64,000 bases of DNA from Comamonadaceae bacterium (GCA_947375135.1 CANCER010000007.1:94936-158935), one strand, 5' to 3'; shown: positions 33,068 through 42,820, counted from the first letter of the stretch. Numbers and translations: made by a program. The notes: generated from the letters alone by a model not told the origin.

Positions 33068-34411
33068 ATGACCTGGTCTAACAAAGTCACCTGGAGCGAA
33101 GGCCTGTTTTTGCGTCCTCAGCTCTTTCAGCAGCAGGAGCGTTACCTCGAGAGCTTTGCCCACAAACGCGCAGCCCCCTTGTCGCCGTTCTATTGGGGGT
33201 TTAGCCAATACCGCATCGATATCGAGTCACTCACCCTGGGTAAGCTGGTGCTGGCCTCGGCCACGGGCATTTGCGCGGATGGCACGCCGTTTGACATGCC
33301 CAGCCAAACGCCCCCGCCCCCGCCACTCACGCTCTTGCCTGAGCATTTGCAGCAGACCATTTACTTGGCACTGCCCATTCGCACCCCCAATGGGGAAGAG
33401 ACCACCTTTGACGCGGCACCCGGTTCGCTGGCGCGCTTCAACGTGTTTGAGACCGAGCTGCGCGACTCCAACTCCATAGGCCAGGGCGCCAAGACCGTAC
33501 AACTCAGCCAGCTGCGCATGATGCTGGTGCCTGAGAAAGAACTCACCAGTGCCTGGATGGGTCTGCCCCTGGCCAAGGTGATTGCTCTGCGCAGCGACGG
33601 CAGCGCAGAGTTGGACACCACACTCATCCCACCGGTCAACCGCTACGGCGCCAGTGACTTGCTGGTGCAGTGGATGACCCAGTTGCATGGCACGACCCAC
33701 CAGCGCGCCGACAACCTGGCGCAACGCCTAAGCGGCAGCGCCGGCACCGGTGCCACACAAGCGGCCGAAGTGAGCGACTTTCTGTTGCTGCAAATTTTGA
33801 ACCGGTTTGAGCCCTTGCTGGATCACCTCCTGCGCGTGAAAGAAACATCACCTGAAGTGGCCTACACCTTGCTGCGCAGCATGGCCGGCGAGTTGTCCAC
33901 CTTCATTCGCACCCAGACGCGCCGCCCCACCGAAGTGCCGGTATACGAACACCGCGACCCCTACACCACCTTCAAGGCGCTGGTGGAAGATACGCGGGAA
34001 CTGCTCAACAACCTGCTGGTGCGTAGTGCCCAGAGTATTGACTTGCAGGCCAAGTCGCACGGCATGCATTTGGCCAGCCTGGACCCGGTCGAGCTGCGCG
34101 GCTTCAATAGCCTGGTGCTGGCAGTGACTGCCAACATGCCCACCGATCAGCTGGCCCAGTTGTTCCCCGCACACGGCAAGCTGGCCCCTGCCGATCGGCT
34201 GCCCGAGCTGGTGCGCCTGCACCTGCCCGGCATTGCGCTGCGTGTGTTACCGGTACCCCCGCGTCAAATTCCGTTCAACGCCGGTTACGTGTACTTCCAG
34301 GTCGAGCCCCAGGGCGCGATGTGGGAGCACATGCTGACGCACGGCGGCATCGGGCTGCATATCGCGACGCAGTTCCCGGGCTTGCGCATGGAACTGTGGG
34401 GCGTGCGCTAA
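33068..34411 (+). CDS. tssK: T6SS baseplate protein TssK
   Basis: This 447-residue protein forms the trimeric baseplate-membrane connector linking TssL/TssM with TssF/TssG. It begins MTWSNKVTWSEGLFLRPQLF, the strongly conserved N-terminus (W.EGLFL.PQHFQ form), and ends with PGIALRVLPVPPRQIPFNAG and the VYFQVEPQG..W segment. The ribosome site is weak. The stop is directly followed by the PAAR start, with no spacer. Confidence 0.96.
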   Translation: MTWSNKVTWSEGLFLRPQLFQQQERYLESFAHKRAAPLSPFYWGFSQYRIDIESLTLGKLVLASATGICADGTPFDMPSQTPPPPPLTLLPEHLQQTIYLALPIRTPNGEETTFDAAPGSLARFNVFETELRDSNSIGQGAKTVQLSQLRMMLVPEKELTSAWMGLPLAKVIALRSDGSAELDTTLIPPVNRYGASDLLVQWMTQLHGTTHQRADNLAQRLSGSAGTGATQAAEVSDFLLLQILNRFEPLLDHLLRVKETSPEVAYTLLRSMAGELSTFIRTQTRRPTEVPVYEHRDPYTTFKALVEDTRELLNNLLVRSAQSIDLQAKSHGMHLASLDPVELRGFNSLVLAVTANMPTDQLAQLFPAHGKLAPADRLPELVRLHLPGIALRVLPVPPRQIPFNAGYVYFQVEPQGAMWEHMLTHGGIGLHIATQFPGLRMELWGVR

Positions 34412-34690
34412 ATGGCCCGCAAGATCATCGTGCTGGGGGATCCCACCAGCCATGGTGGAAAGGTCATCAGCGGTTCGGCTGCGCACACCATTGGCGGAAA
34501 ACCCATTGCGCGCAAGGGCGACAAAGTTGACTGTCCCGAGAACTATCCGGACGGTTCGCCCCATGGCGTGAACGAGATCATGGAGGGCGAAGCCAACATG
34601 CCCATCGATGGCATACCCGTCGCCCTGGAGGGTCACAAGACCGTCTGTGGTTGCGCATTGATCGGCACCTCGCCAGCGACTTACGGCTAA
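34412..34690 (+). CDS. PAAR-repeat spike-tip protein
   Basis: The 92-residue PAAR protein sharpens the VgrG trimer and can recruit effectors. Motifs: IIVLGDPTSHGGKVISGS at the N-terminus and the metal-binding His/Cys residues in GHKTVCGCALIGT near the end. It has no fused toxin domain. It starts at the base after the tssK stop and ends 17 bases before the vgrG1 ATG, so it is probably co-translated with both and serves the vgrG1 spike. Confidence 0.93.
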   Translation: MARKIIVLGDPTSHGGKVISGSAAHTIGGKPIARKGDKVDCPENYPDGSPHGVNEIMEGEANMPIDGIPVALEGHKTVCGCALIGTSPATYG

Positions 34691-34707
34691 TCAAACGAGT
34701 TACCGCC

Positions 34708-37455
34708 ATGCCCCTCTTCAACGTCCCACGTGCTCTCACCGTTAAAAGCCCTGCCGTTCCCGTGGTGGCGGGTCAGGCTGCGCTGGTACCTTTGAAGCTG
34801 GAAGGCACCGACGGCATCAACAGCCTGTTTGAATACAGGCTGACCCTGCAGACCCCCGACGCGTACAACTTCAGAGCGTCGGAAGGCTCCAACTTTGATC
34901 TGGAGAGTTTTGTCGGTCTGGAGCTGACTTGCTATGTCGAACTGGAAGGCCAGGGCAGCTTTGCTCCCGGCTTGCCCGGTGGTGGCGGTACTGCCAATCA
35001 GGGCGCCGGTGTGCGCGAGATTTCGGGACTCATCACATCCGCCCGATTCATAGGCGAAGAAAGCCGCCACGCACTCTATGAGTTGACCCTGCGCCCCTGG
35101 CTGCATCTGGCCACCCTCACCACCGACTGCAAGGTGTTCCAGGACAAGACGCCGGTCGAGGTGATTGAAGCGGTGCTGGCTGACTACCCGTTTGCCGCCG
35201 ACAAGCGTCTGATCGAGGACTACCCCAAGCGAGACTACACGGTTCAATACAACGAAACCGACTTTGAATTCATCAGCCGCCTGATGCAGGAGTGGGGCAT
35301 CAACTACCACTTTGAACACAGCGGTGGCGTACACCGCCTGATCTGGAGCGACCACAACGGCGCCTTCCAGGTCACGCAGCAAGACCAGGACAAAGGCGTC
35401 AGCGCCTACCACCAGATTCCCTTCTACCCGCTGGGACACAAGATAGACCGCGAATACATACACGGCTTCAGCCCCCTCGACCGCATCACCAGCGGCACCT
35501 ACGCCTCCCGCGAGTACGACTACACCCGTCCGCGCGCCTCGCTGGCAGCAGACGCAGCTGCACCGCGCAACACCGGCCACGCCGACCAGGAGGTTTATCT
35601 GTGGCGTGCTGACAAAGTCGGCCTCGGTGGCAGCGACTACAGCCAGCCCAACCGAGGTGCAGACAAGGCTGCCAACCAAACCGAAGGGCAGGGCAAGCAC
35701 CTGGCCCGTCTGCGCATGCAGACGCTGCGCCAAACCGGCTTACGCGCGGCGGGTGTGGGCCATGTGCGCGGCATCGTACCCGGCTGCACGTTCTCCTTAA
35801 GCGGACATCCACGAGAGAAGGCCAACGCCGAATACATCACGCTGCATACCCGGTTTCTCATGGAGAACGTGGGAGAAGACACGCAGCGGAATGTGTCAGC
35901 TGCTGTCCTTTCAGATGCGCAGAGGCTCTCCGGAAATTGGCACGTGATGGTTCAGTTTGAAGTGCAACCTGCCACCGAAGTGTTGCGCCCCGAAGCCACC
36001 CAAGGCAAACCCAAAACCGGCGGCCCCGAAAGCGCTCTGGTCGTAGGACCCGGTGCTGACACCGCCGAGAGCAACATCTACACCGACAACCTGGGCCGCA
36101 TCAAGGTGCAGTTCCCCTGGGACCGTTACGGTGAAAACAACCAGAACAGTTCCTGCTGGTTGCGCGTCTCCAGCACCTGGGCTGGCAACCAACTCGGTGC
36201 CATGCACCTGCCCCGCATTGGCGAAGAGGTGATCGTCGAGTTTCTGGGGGGTGACCCGGACATGCCCGTGGCCGCAGGGCGCGTGTACAACCAGGTCAAC
36301 CTGCCACCGTGGAGCCTGCCCGAGCAGCAGGCCTTGTCCGGCTTCAGAAGCCGCGAACTGATCCCCGGTGGAGGCAACAGTGCGGCGGGCCGCAGCAACC
36401 ACCTAATCCTGGACGACACCGAGCAAAAAATTCAGGCCCAGCTCAAGAGCGACCACCAGCACAGCCAGTTGTCTCTGGGTCACATCACCCGCATCGAAGA
36501 CAACGCCGGCCGCAAAGACCCGCGTGGCGAAGGCTTCGATCTGCGCACCGACGGCCACGGCGTGCTGCGCGCCAAAGATGGCATGCTGATCAGCACCGAG
36601 GCGCGCGTCAACGCACAGGCCCATGCCAAAGACATGGCTGAGACCACGTCACGCCTTGCACAAGCCCAGGGCCAGCATGAGGCCTTGGGCGATCTGGCCC
36701 TGCAACACCAGGCCCAGGATGCCGCCGACCAGGGCGATGTCGCCAAAGCCATTCAGGCGCAGAACGATGCCGTGCAGGGCAAGGCAGGTGGAGAAGGACA
36801 GTTTCCCGAACTGGCAGAGCCCCACATCGTCATCTCCAGTCCGGCGGGCACCGAATCCACCACCCCCGGCGACACCCAGCAGCACAGCGGCAAGCACCAC
36901 GCCATCACCAGTGGCGCGCACACCAGCATCAGCAGCAACAAGAGCCTGTTGGTGGTGGCCAAAGATGCCGTGCGCATGTTCGCCTACAAGAGCGGTATGA
37001 AGCTCATCTCTGCCGGCAGCGATGTGAACATCAACGCCCTCAAAACCAGCATCCACCTGCTGGCCAAGATGGACATCACGTTGACCTCTAACGCCATTGC
37101 GTTGATTGCCAAGAAGCAGGTGCTGGTGAATGGTGGCGGCAGCTATATGAAATGGAGCGCGGGCAGCATTGAAGAGGGCACCGCCGGTACGCGCGTGGCG
37201 CATGCGGGGACGCATCCGGTGGCGGGGCCCAGGAGTGAGCCACCGGCACCCCTTGCCTGGCCTGATGTGAAAGGGGACGACCGTTTTCACGTCCACTATC
37301 CCGATGGTTCGCCTGTGGTCGGCGCGGAATACCGCGCCACGTTGGAGTCGGGTGAAGTGCTTTCCGGTGTAACCGACGGGCAGGGAAACACGCAGATTCT
37401 CAAGAGTGCACTCATCGGCCGCTACACCATCGACGTATTCCCGGTGGCCGCATGA
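34708..37455 (+). CDS. vgrG: T6SS spike protein VgrG1 with C-terminal TTR-like extension
   Basis: This is a 915-residue trimeric spike. The N-terminal gp27-like part starts FNVPRALTVKSPAVPVVAGQ; the gp5-OB region has DNLGRIKVQFPWDRYGENN; the DUF2345 beta-helix follows (HHAITSGAHTSISSNKSLLV). The last 75 residues (FHVHYPDGSPVVGAEYRATL, SGVTDGQGNTQILKSALIGR) resemble a transthyretin-like adaptor used to load effectors. The ATG at 34708 is used because the VgrG N-terminus begins there. The stop overlaps the first immunity gene (ATGA), tying this spike to the lipase module behind it. Confidence 0.95.
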   Translation: MPLFNVPRALTVKSPAVPVVAGQAALVPLKLEGTDGINSLFEYRLTLQTPDAYNFRASEGSNFDLESFVGLELTCYVELEGQGSFAPGLPGGGGTANQGAGVREISGLITSARFIGEESRHALYELTLRPWLHLATLTTDCKVFQDKTPVEVIEAVLADYPFAADKRLIEDYPKRDYTVQYNETDFEFISRLMQEWGINYHFEHSGGVHRLIWSDHNGAFQVTQQDQDKGVSAYHQIPFYPLGHKIDREYIHGFSPLDRITSGTYASREYDYTRPRASLAADAAAPRNTGHADQEVYLWRADKVGLGGSDYSQPNRGADKAANQTEGQGKHLARLRMQTLRQTGLRAAGVGHVRGIVPGCTFSLSGHPREKANAEYITLHTRFLMENVGEDTQRNVSAAVLSDAQRLSGNWHVMVQFEVQPATEVLRPEATQGKPKTGGPESALVVGPGADTAESNIYTDNLGRIKVQFPWDRYGENNQNSSCWLRVSSTWAGNQLGAMHLPRIGEEVIVEFLGGDPDMPVAAGRVYNQVNLPPWSLPEQQALSGFRSRELIPGGGNSAAGRSNHLILDDTEQKIQAQLKSDHQHSQLSLGHITRIEDNAGRKDPRGEGFDLRTDGHGVLRAKDGMLISTEARVNAQAHAKDMAETTSRLAQAQGQHEALGDLALQHQAQDAADQGDVAKAIQAQNDAVQGKAGGEGQFPELAEPHIVISSPAGTESTTPGDTQQHSGKHHAITSGAHTSISSNKSLLVVAKDAVRMFAYKSGMKLISAGSDVNINALKTSIHLLAKMDITLTSNAIALIAKKQVLVNGGGSYMKWSAGSIEEGTAGTRVAHAGTHPVAGPRSEPPAPLAWPDVKGDDRFHVHYPDGSPVVGAEYRATLESGEVLSGVTDGQGNTQILKSALIGRYTIDVFPVAA

Positions 37456-38585
37456 GCAAACTCTCCGACTTCGTGAAGGCCCGCCGTCTCAGATGGATAG
37501 GAATCAGCGTACTTGCGCTGGCGCTGATGCAGGCCTGCAGTGCGACAGGCCAGAACCGTTGGCCCACTCCACCCGGTCCGCAAGAAACAGGAAACACCAT
37601 GAGCTGGAAAACCCACTGTGTCGGTCGCGTGATGATGAGCCTGCCTGAAGACCGGCCACTGACTTGGAGCACCGATTTCGATTTTGCGGTGGTCAAGCGC
37701 ATACCGTCGTTGAGCGAGCAGCAGTTCTGGGATGGCGTGGAAGTGGTGCGCAAGCGCTACCTCGATCAAACGCATAAAAAAGCTCCCAGCCGATTGGCGC
37801 ACTTTGAGAAAGTTGGAAAGAACGCGGCCTTCGTTTTCTACTACGACAACGAGGTATCGATTTGGGGGCCGATCATGGAGCGCTTTGTGTACCTGGATCG
37901 GGACCACGCCTACGAAATGCGCACGGGCGGTGTGCGCACCGCAAACGTGTTGCCCACGCCTGAGTTATTCAAGCCTTTTGTGGAGAAGTACACACCCATC
38001 TTCAGCCGCATTCACCCGCTGGCGCCGGGCCAGTTTCCCAATCGAGACGGGCTATGCATCGACGGTGCGGTGGTCAGCGGGGAAACCGGAAGGAATGCGA
38101 GGGCGGGTCTCATTGCAGAGATTGCGTACGGTACAAGGCTTGTGGTCTCCTATGGCGAGAACCTTTATAAGGTTGCCATTTATAGCGGCTACGAAGATCT
38201 TAAGTTTGACGAAGACCAGGCCAAGAACCCTATGGGCTATGACGGCCCGGATGCGTTTAAGGACTTCAAGGTGCTGCGCAAACGCGAGCGCACGCTAGCG
38301 GGTATTGTGGGCCAGGAATTCATCACCCGCACCATGCGCAACGATGGTCAGGTGTTCTACCGCATGCAGTGGACCTTCAAGGGTGTACTAGACGGCGGGG
38401 TGCTAAATCCGGACATTGTGGTGCACCTCAATACGCCCCAAACGGCCACGGATTCAACCGGAAGACCTTACGACAAATTGCCCCCCGAGCCTGAGTTACT
38501 CAAGCTCTGGGATTATTCGCTTTCCACCCTCCAATGGCGCGTTGGTGCCTTGCCCGACGGGCAGCGAATCGAGGCGGTTAATTGA
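37452..38585 (+). CDS. Tli4-like immunity lipoprotein 1 (for the lipase effector)
   Basis: This is a 377-residue exported protein with a hydrophobic signal and a lipobox-like LMQACS (Cys about residue 29). The mature part has HCVGRVMMSLPEDRPLTWST and the C-terminal domain VVHLNTPQTATDSTGRPYDK that I associate with the Tli4 family, immunity proteins for Tle4 lipases. Periplasmic placement fits neutralising a periplasmic phospholipase. Its start overlaps the vgrG1 stop and the lipase ATG follows after one base. It is a paralogue of the gene at 40293. Family name is from memory; the immunity role follows from position. Confidence 0.8.
   Translation: MSKLSDFVKARRLRWIGISVLALALMQACSATGQNRWPTPPGPQETGNTMSWKTHCVGRVMMSLPEDRPLTWSTDFDFAVVKRIPSLSEQQFWDGVEVVRKRYLDQTHKKAPSRLAHFEKVGKNAAFVFYYDNEVSIWGPIMERFVYLDRDHAYEMRTGGVRTANVLPTPELFKPFVEKYTPIFSRIHPLAPGQFPNRDGLCIDGAVVSGETGRNARAGLIAEIAYGTRLVVSYGENLYKVAIYSGYEDLKFDEDQAKNPMGYDGPDAFKDFKVLRKRERTLAGIVGQEFITRTMRNDGQVFYRMQWTFKGVLDGGVLNPDIVVHLNTPQTATDSTGRPYDKLPPEPELLKLWDYSLSTLQWRVGALPDGQRIEAVN
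37577..37684 (+). repeat. Near-identical 108-bp repeat, copy 1
   Basis: This stretch, encoding the start of the mature immunity protein, matches 40388-40495 at all but two positions, silent-site identity included. The surrounding gene sequences are clearly more diverged. It indicates recent duplication or gene conversion. Confidence 0.9.
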
Positions 38586-38586
38586 T

Positions 38587-40296
38587 ATGACTAATCTAAT
38601 TGCCACTCACGTGCGCCCAGCCTTTTCTGAAGGCCGACAGGCAGATGACGGCATCATGCGTTTTCAGTCCTGCACCACGGTGGAGGGTCGCCCTAGTGTG
38701 AGTACCGGATGCATGCCCGCCAATCGGGTGGTGCCCATCATCTTTGTACCCGGCATCATGGGCAGCAACTTGAAGGCTAAGGTGGACATTCTCGACTTTC
38801 GAAATAGTGTCGCTGTTGTGTCGCAAGCACCAGTTTGGCGCGTTGACGATAAGAAGAAACTTGCAAAGGAATGGGCGCTACGCAAACAAGATCAGTACCA
38901 ACTGCGCTTCCAGTACGACAAGGTTGCGGTCGATGACCGGGGCAAAATTGTAGTGAAGAGCGCGGGTGATGCGCCTGGTCGCACCGAGCGTGCGGGGCTG
39001 ACGGAAGAAAAAGCCCGTGCGCGCGGCTGGGGAACGGTGTCTGCCGTGTTTTACGGTGAATTTCTGGACTGGCTGGACAGTCAGCTCAACCAGGCCCAGC
39101 AGGACATGACTGGCGGCAAGCCCGTGGACAATCCGATGCTCACGCACCTTAAACAAGTCGCCACCCGCAATCCGTCTGGTGTTCAGAATGAAGCCCAGAC
39201 GCCACCGCTGACTGCTGCCGACATCGAGGTGCTGCTCAAGGTGGACAACCCGGTGTATGCCTTTGGCTACAACTGGCTGCAGACCAATCTGGACTCCGGC
39301 CATGCGCTGAAGGATTTCATCCAGCAGACGATTGACCAGAACAACGGCAGTGGACGCAGCTGTGAGAAGGTGATTCTGGTCACCCACAGCATGGGCGGCT
39401 TGGTGGCCCGCGCCGCCTGCACCGTGGCGGGTGCGAGTGACAAGGTGGCCGGCGTGTTCCATAGCGTGATGCCCACCGATGGCGCTGCCGCCACCTACAA
39501 GCGCATGGTCAGTGGCTTTGGTGGTGAACCCACACATGGCATGTGGGGCTGGTTCACCGATTGGGTGGGCGCGCTGGCGCTGGGGCCTACGGGCGACTTT
39601 GTTACCCCCGCGCTGGCACTGAATGCCGGGCCCTTGGAGTTGCTGCCCAATGCGCGCTACAACGATGGCAAGCCCTGGTTGTTTGTGAAAGATGCTGCGG
39701 GGGCGGTTCGCCCACTTCCCAACGCCAAAGACCCCTACGCCGAGATCTACCTGGAGCAAAGTGCCTGGTGGCGCCTGCTCAACGAGGATTGGTTGAACCC
39801 GGCGGGATTGAAGGATGACCTGATGTTGGGCTACACCAAGGCAGTGGAACGCGCGGGAGACTTTCACTCTAGTGTTCAGGCTGCCGGTGACTTCCACAAA
39901 AACACCCATGCGCAATACGGCTTTGATCTTGACTACCGGGCCTATGGCACGGTGACATGGCAACTCAAAGCGCCGGTTGAGGCTGCGCGCCACGCCACAC
40001 TGCAGCGTGAACATCTTCCGAACGTCAAGCCCCTGACGGGCATGGATATTTACCTGCGTGATGAGCAAGGTGGCGTACATGCCAGCCTGTCCGACCCGGA
40101 TGCGCATGGTGATGGCACCGTTCCGGCCCAGGCCTCTGCCATGCGCGTCGACCAGGCCGTTGCAGCAGGCAATCTTCTGGTGCGTGACGCGGGCTATTCG
40201 CATGACGCGAGTTACGAAGTTGGCGGGAAGTCAGAAGGCCACCAGGCCGCGTTGCAAGCCATTGTGCGCATGCTCAAGGCCGAGGTGCCGGCATGA
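38587..40296 (+). CDS. T6SS phospholipase effector, Tle4-like (PGAP1/LCAT-type hydrolase)
   Basis: This 569-residue alpha/beta-hydrolase has the oxyanion/entry motif VPIIFVPGIMGSNL (49-62), the lipase elbow VTHSMGGL with Ser268, and GDGTVP (508-513) with the likely catalytic Asp509; the catalytic His may be 539 or 552. There is no signal peptide, as expected for a T6SS cargo delivered by VgrG/PAAR. It lies between two Tli4-like immunity genes behind vgrG1. Tle4 proteins act on membrane phospholipids from the periplasm. The ATG at 38587 starts one base after the immunity stop. The exact Tle class is a memory-based call; the hydrolase assignment is firm. Confidence 0.88.
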   Translation: MTNLIATHVRPAFSEGRQADDGIMRFQSCTTVEGRPSVSTGCMPANRVVPIIFVPGIMGSNLKAKVDILDFRNSVAVVSQAPVWRVDDKKKLAKEWALRKQDQYQLRFQYDKVAVDDRGKIVVKSAGDAPGRTERAGLTEEKARARGWGTVSAVFYGEFLDWLDSQLNQAQQDMTGGKPVDNPMLTHLKQVATRNPSGVQNEAQTPPLTAADIEVLLKVDNPVYAFGYNWLQTNLDSGHALKDFIQQTIDQNNGSGRSCEKVILVTHSMGGLVARAACTVAGASDKVAGVFHSVMPTDGAAATYKRMVSGFGGEPTHGMWGWFTDWVGALALGPTGDFVTPALALNAGPLELLPNARYNDGKPWLFVKDAAGAVRPLPNAKDPYAEIYLEQSAWWRLLNEDWLNPAGLKDDLMLGYTKAVERAGDFHSSVQAAGDFHKNTHAQYGFDLDYRAYGTVTWQLKAPVEAARHATLQREHLPNVKPLTGMDIYLRDEQGGVHASLSDPDAHGDGTVPAQASAMRVDQAVAAGNLLVRDAGYSHDASYEVGGKSEGHQAALQAIVRMLKAEVPA

Positions 40297-41396
40297 ACTT
40301 GCTTGACAGACGCAGTCTGATCGTGGCCGCTGTGGCCATGCTGCTGGGTGGTTGCGCCACAGCGCAAGGCAACTGGCCGGCACCCAATCCGCAAGAAACA
40401 GGAAACACCATGAGCTGGAAAGCCCACTGTGTCGGTCGCGTGATGATGAGCCTGCCCGAAGACCGGCCACTGACTTGGAGCACCGATTTCGATTTCGCCG
40501 AGGTCAAGCGCATTCCGTCACTGAGCGAGCAGCAGTTCTGGGATGGCGTGGAAGTGGTGCGGCAGCGGCACCTGGCGCAGAAGCATGAAAAAACACCAAC
40601 CCGCTTGGCGCATTTTGAAAAGGTGGGGAGCAACGCGGCCTTTGTTTTCTACTACGACAACGAAGCTTCGTTTATTGGGCCTATTTTGGAGCGCTTCGTG
40701 TACCTTGATCGGGACCATGCCTACGAAATGCACACCGGAGGTGTAAGCACGGCAAATGTGGCCCCCACCCCAGATTTGTTCAGGCCATTTGTCGAAAAGT
40801 ACAGCTCCATCCTGAGTCGCATCCACCCGCTGGCGCCAGGAAAGTTCCCCAGTCGCGATGGGCTGTGCATTGACAGTGCGGTAGTTAGCGGGGAGACGGG
40901 CAGGAATGCAAAGGCTGGTCTCATTTCGGAAATTGCTTACGGTACTGAGTTGGTGGTGTCTTATCGGGAGAACCTCTACAAGGTCTCCATTTACAACGGC
41001 TATGAAGACATTAAATACGACGAAAACCGGGCCAAGATCATGCTGGTTGATGGCGGGCCCGAGGACTTCAAAGACTTCAAGGTACTACAAAAACGCGATC
41101 GTACGCTGGCCGGTTTGGCAGGGCAGGAGACTGTGGCACGCACCACGCTCAACAACGGCCACACCTACTACAGCATGCAATGGACGATCAAGGGCGCACT
41201 TGACGGTGGGGTATTGAAGCCCGGCATTGTGGTGCATCTCAACACCCCTCAAACCGCCACGGATACCACCGGCAAGCCCTACGACAAGCTGCCTCCCGAG
41301 TCCGAACTTCTCAAGCTGTGGGACTACGCCTTGTCGACCTTCCAATGGCGCTCCGGCGCCTTGCCCGACGGGCAACAGATTCAGGCAGTCAACTGA
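40293..41396 (+). CDS. Tli4-like immunity lipoprotein 2 (paralogue)
   Basis: This 367-residue lipoprotein has a clear lipobox LLGGCA (Cys about residue 22). The mature part is collinear with the protein at 37452 over its whole length: HCVGRVMMSLPEDRPLTWST, PSLSEQQFWDGVEVVR, GRNAKAGLISEIAYGTE and VVHLNTPQTATDTTGKPYDK. Its ATG overlaps the lipase stop (ATGA). Two immunity copies may neutralise variants of the same lipase, or one may be a decoy or orphan; this cannot be settled here. tssL follows after 52 bases. Confidence 0.8.
   Translation: MNLLDRRSLIVAAVAMLLGGCATAQGNWPAPNPQETGNTMSWKAHCVGRVMMSLPEDRPLTWSTDFDFAEVKRIPSLSEQQFWDGVEVVRQRHLAQKHEKTPTRLAHFEKVGSNAAFVFYYDNEASFIGPILERFVYLDRDHAYEMHTGGVSTANVAPTPDLFRPFVEKYSSILSRIHPLAPGKFPSRDGLCIDSAVVSGETGRNAKAGLISEIAYGTELVVSYRENLYKVSIYNGYEDIKYDENRAKIMLVDGGPEDFKDFKVLQKRDRTLAGLAGQETVARTTLNNGHTYYSMQWTIKGALDGGVLKPGIVVHLNTPQTATDTTGKPYDKLPPESELLKLWDYALSTFQWRSGALPDGQQIQAVN
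40388..40495 (+). repeat. Near-identical 108-bp repeat, copy 2
   Basis: The partner of 37577-37684 with two base differences (one A/G in a Thr/Ala codon, one silent T/C). A further identical run of about 40 bases follows in both genes (from GAGCGAGCAGCAGTTCTGG). Confidence 0.9.
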
Positions 41397-41448
41397 TTTC
41401 CCGGTAGCAAACATTCATTTTCAGCACCCACACCACAAGTAAAAACGC

Positions 41449-42807
41449 ATGAAAAACGATATTCCATTCAAGGGTGAACCCTTCGACGGCGAGCAAGGCC
41501 CTGGCTTTCCTGCCATCCATGACAAGGACGTCGGCCTGGTGTTTGAACCCGGCCCCAACCACGACACGCGCCTGGCCGCTGTGCTTCTGGCCGTGGAGCA
41601 AAACCGCAACCCGTTCCTGGAGGCGGGCAGTGTGTTGCTGCGCAGCCTGGCCGAGTTGCCCAAGGAGCTCAATGCCGAGGGCTTGCGCGGTTTGCACACG
41701 TTGCTTACGCAGGAGTTGCAGACCTATACGCGGCTGTGCGAGCAGGCCAACTTGCGGCGCGACCATATGCTGGCCGTGCGCTATGCCCTGTGTACCGCGC
41801 TGGACGAAGCCATCAGCGCCAAACCCTGGGCGGGCGGTGAGGCGGGCAACACCGGCATGTGGTCCACGCAGGCGCTGCTGAACCAGTTCCATGGCGAGAG
41901 CGGGGGCGGCAAGACGGTGTTTCTGCTGATGGGCCGTCTGGCCAACGCGCCGGACGAACACATGCCGGTGCTGGAGGTGATCCACCATCTGCTGAGCCTG
42001 GGTTTCATGGGCGACTACCGCGTGCAGACCGATGGCCACCGCATGATTGAGACGATTCGCCACCGCCTCTACACCATGGTGTCGGCCAGCCGCGAGCCGG
42101 TGGCGCGCGAGTTGTCGCCGCATTGGCAGGGCGTGGGGCAGGGCAAGTTCAAGTTGCTGCGCTCCATTCCGGTATGGGTGTCGGCCAGTGTGCTGGGTCT
42201 GGTGCTGTTCGGGCAGTTCAGCTGGTTCAAGTACCAGTTACTCACCAAATCCACCGTGGTCGAGAAAAGCATCGAGGCCTTGGCCAAGCTGCAGCCGCCG
42301 CCGCAGGCGCGCAAGGCAGCCGTCAACCTCAATCTGGCGCAGTTGCTGCAAGCCGAGGTGGCACAAGGGCGCATCAAAGTCGATGAAAACGACCAGCGTT
42401 CGCTCGTGGTTTTCAAGGGTGACGGCATGTTCTCCGGTGGGCTGAACAGGTTGAGCCCGGGCACCCTGGCCATTCTCGATAAGGTGGCTGGCGCGCTGCA
42501 GCAAGCAGGCGGCACGGTGCGTGTGATCGGCCATACGGACAACCAGCCGATTGCCACGCCGGCCTTCCCCAGCAACATGGTTTTGTCCGAGAAGCGCGCA
42601 CAGACTGTGCTGAAGGTGTTGCAGGACAAGGGTGTGGACGCCACGCGTCTGCAGGCTATCGGCAGGGGCGATACCCAGCCCATAGACACCGCCAATACCG
42701 ATGCGGCGCGCGCAGCTAACCGGCGTGTCGAAATCGAAGTGAGTGGCACTGGCGCCGTGCCGGCTGCGTCACAGGCATCTGTTCCTACCGCCCCATCCAG
42801 AAAATAA
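41449..42807 (+). CDS. tssL: T6SS inner-membrane protein TssL with OmpA-like domain
   Basis: This 452-residue protein has a cytoplasmic DotU/TssL domain (LRRDHMLAVRYALCTALDEA, WSTQALLNQFHGESGGGKTV), one membrane helix near residue 245 (IPVWVSASVLGLVLFGQFSW) and a periplasmic C-terminal OmpA-like peptidoglycan-binding domain (VIGHTDNQPI; ANRRVEIEV). It anchors the TssJLM complex to the cell wall. The ribosome site is weak. tssM follows after 13 bases. The length and layout are those of extended TssL proteins. Confidence 0.95.
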   Translation: MKNDIPFKGEPFDGEQGPGFPAIHDKDVGLVFEPGPNHDTRLAAVLLAVEQNRNPFLEAGSVLLRSLAELPKELNAEGLRGLHTLLTQELQTYTRLCEQANLRRDHMLAVRYALCTALDEAISAKPWAGGEAGNTGMWSTQALLNQFHGESGGGKTVFLLMGRLANAPDEHMPVLEVIHHLLSLGFMGDYRVQTDGHRMIETIRHRLYTMVSASREPVARELSPHWQGVGQGKFKLLRSIPVWVSASVLGLVLFGQFSWFKYQLLTKSTVVEKSIEALAKLQPPPQARKAAVNLNLAQLLQAEVAQGRIKVDENDQRSLVVFKGDGMFSGGLNRLSPGTLAILDKVAGALQQAGGTVRVIGHTDNQPIATPAFPSNMVLSEKRAQTVLKVLQDKGVDATRLQAIGRGDTQPIDTANTDAARAANRRVEIEVSGTGAVPAASQASVPTAPSRK

Positions 42808-42820
42808 CAGGAAGAATAAA

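Noticed and set aside
38878..40203. 441-residue open frame on the minus strand
   Set aside because: It is antisense to the lipase gene, has shadow-type composition and no ribosome site or family motif.
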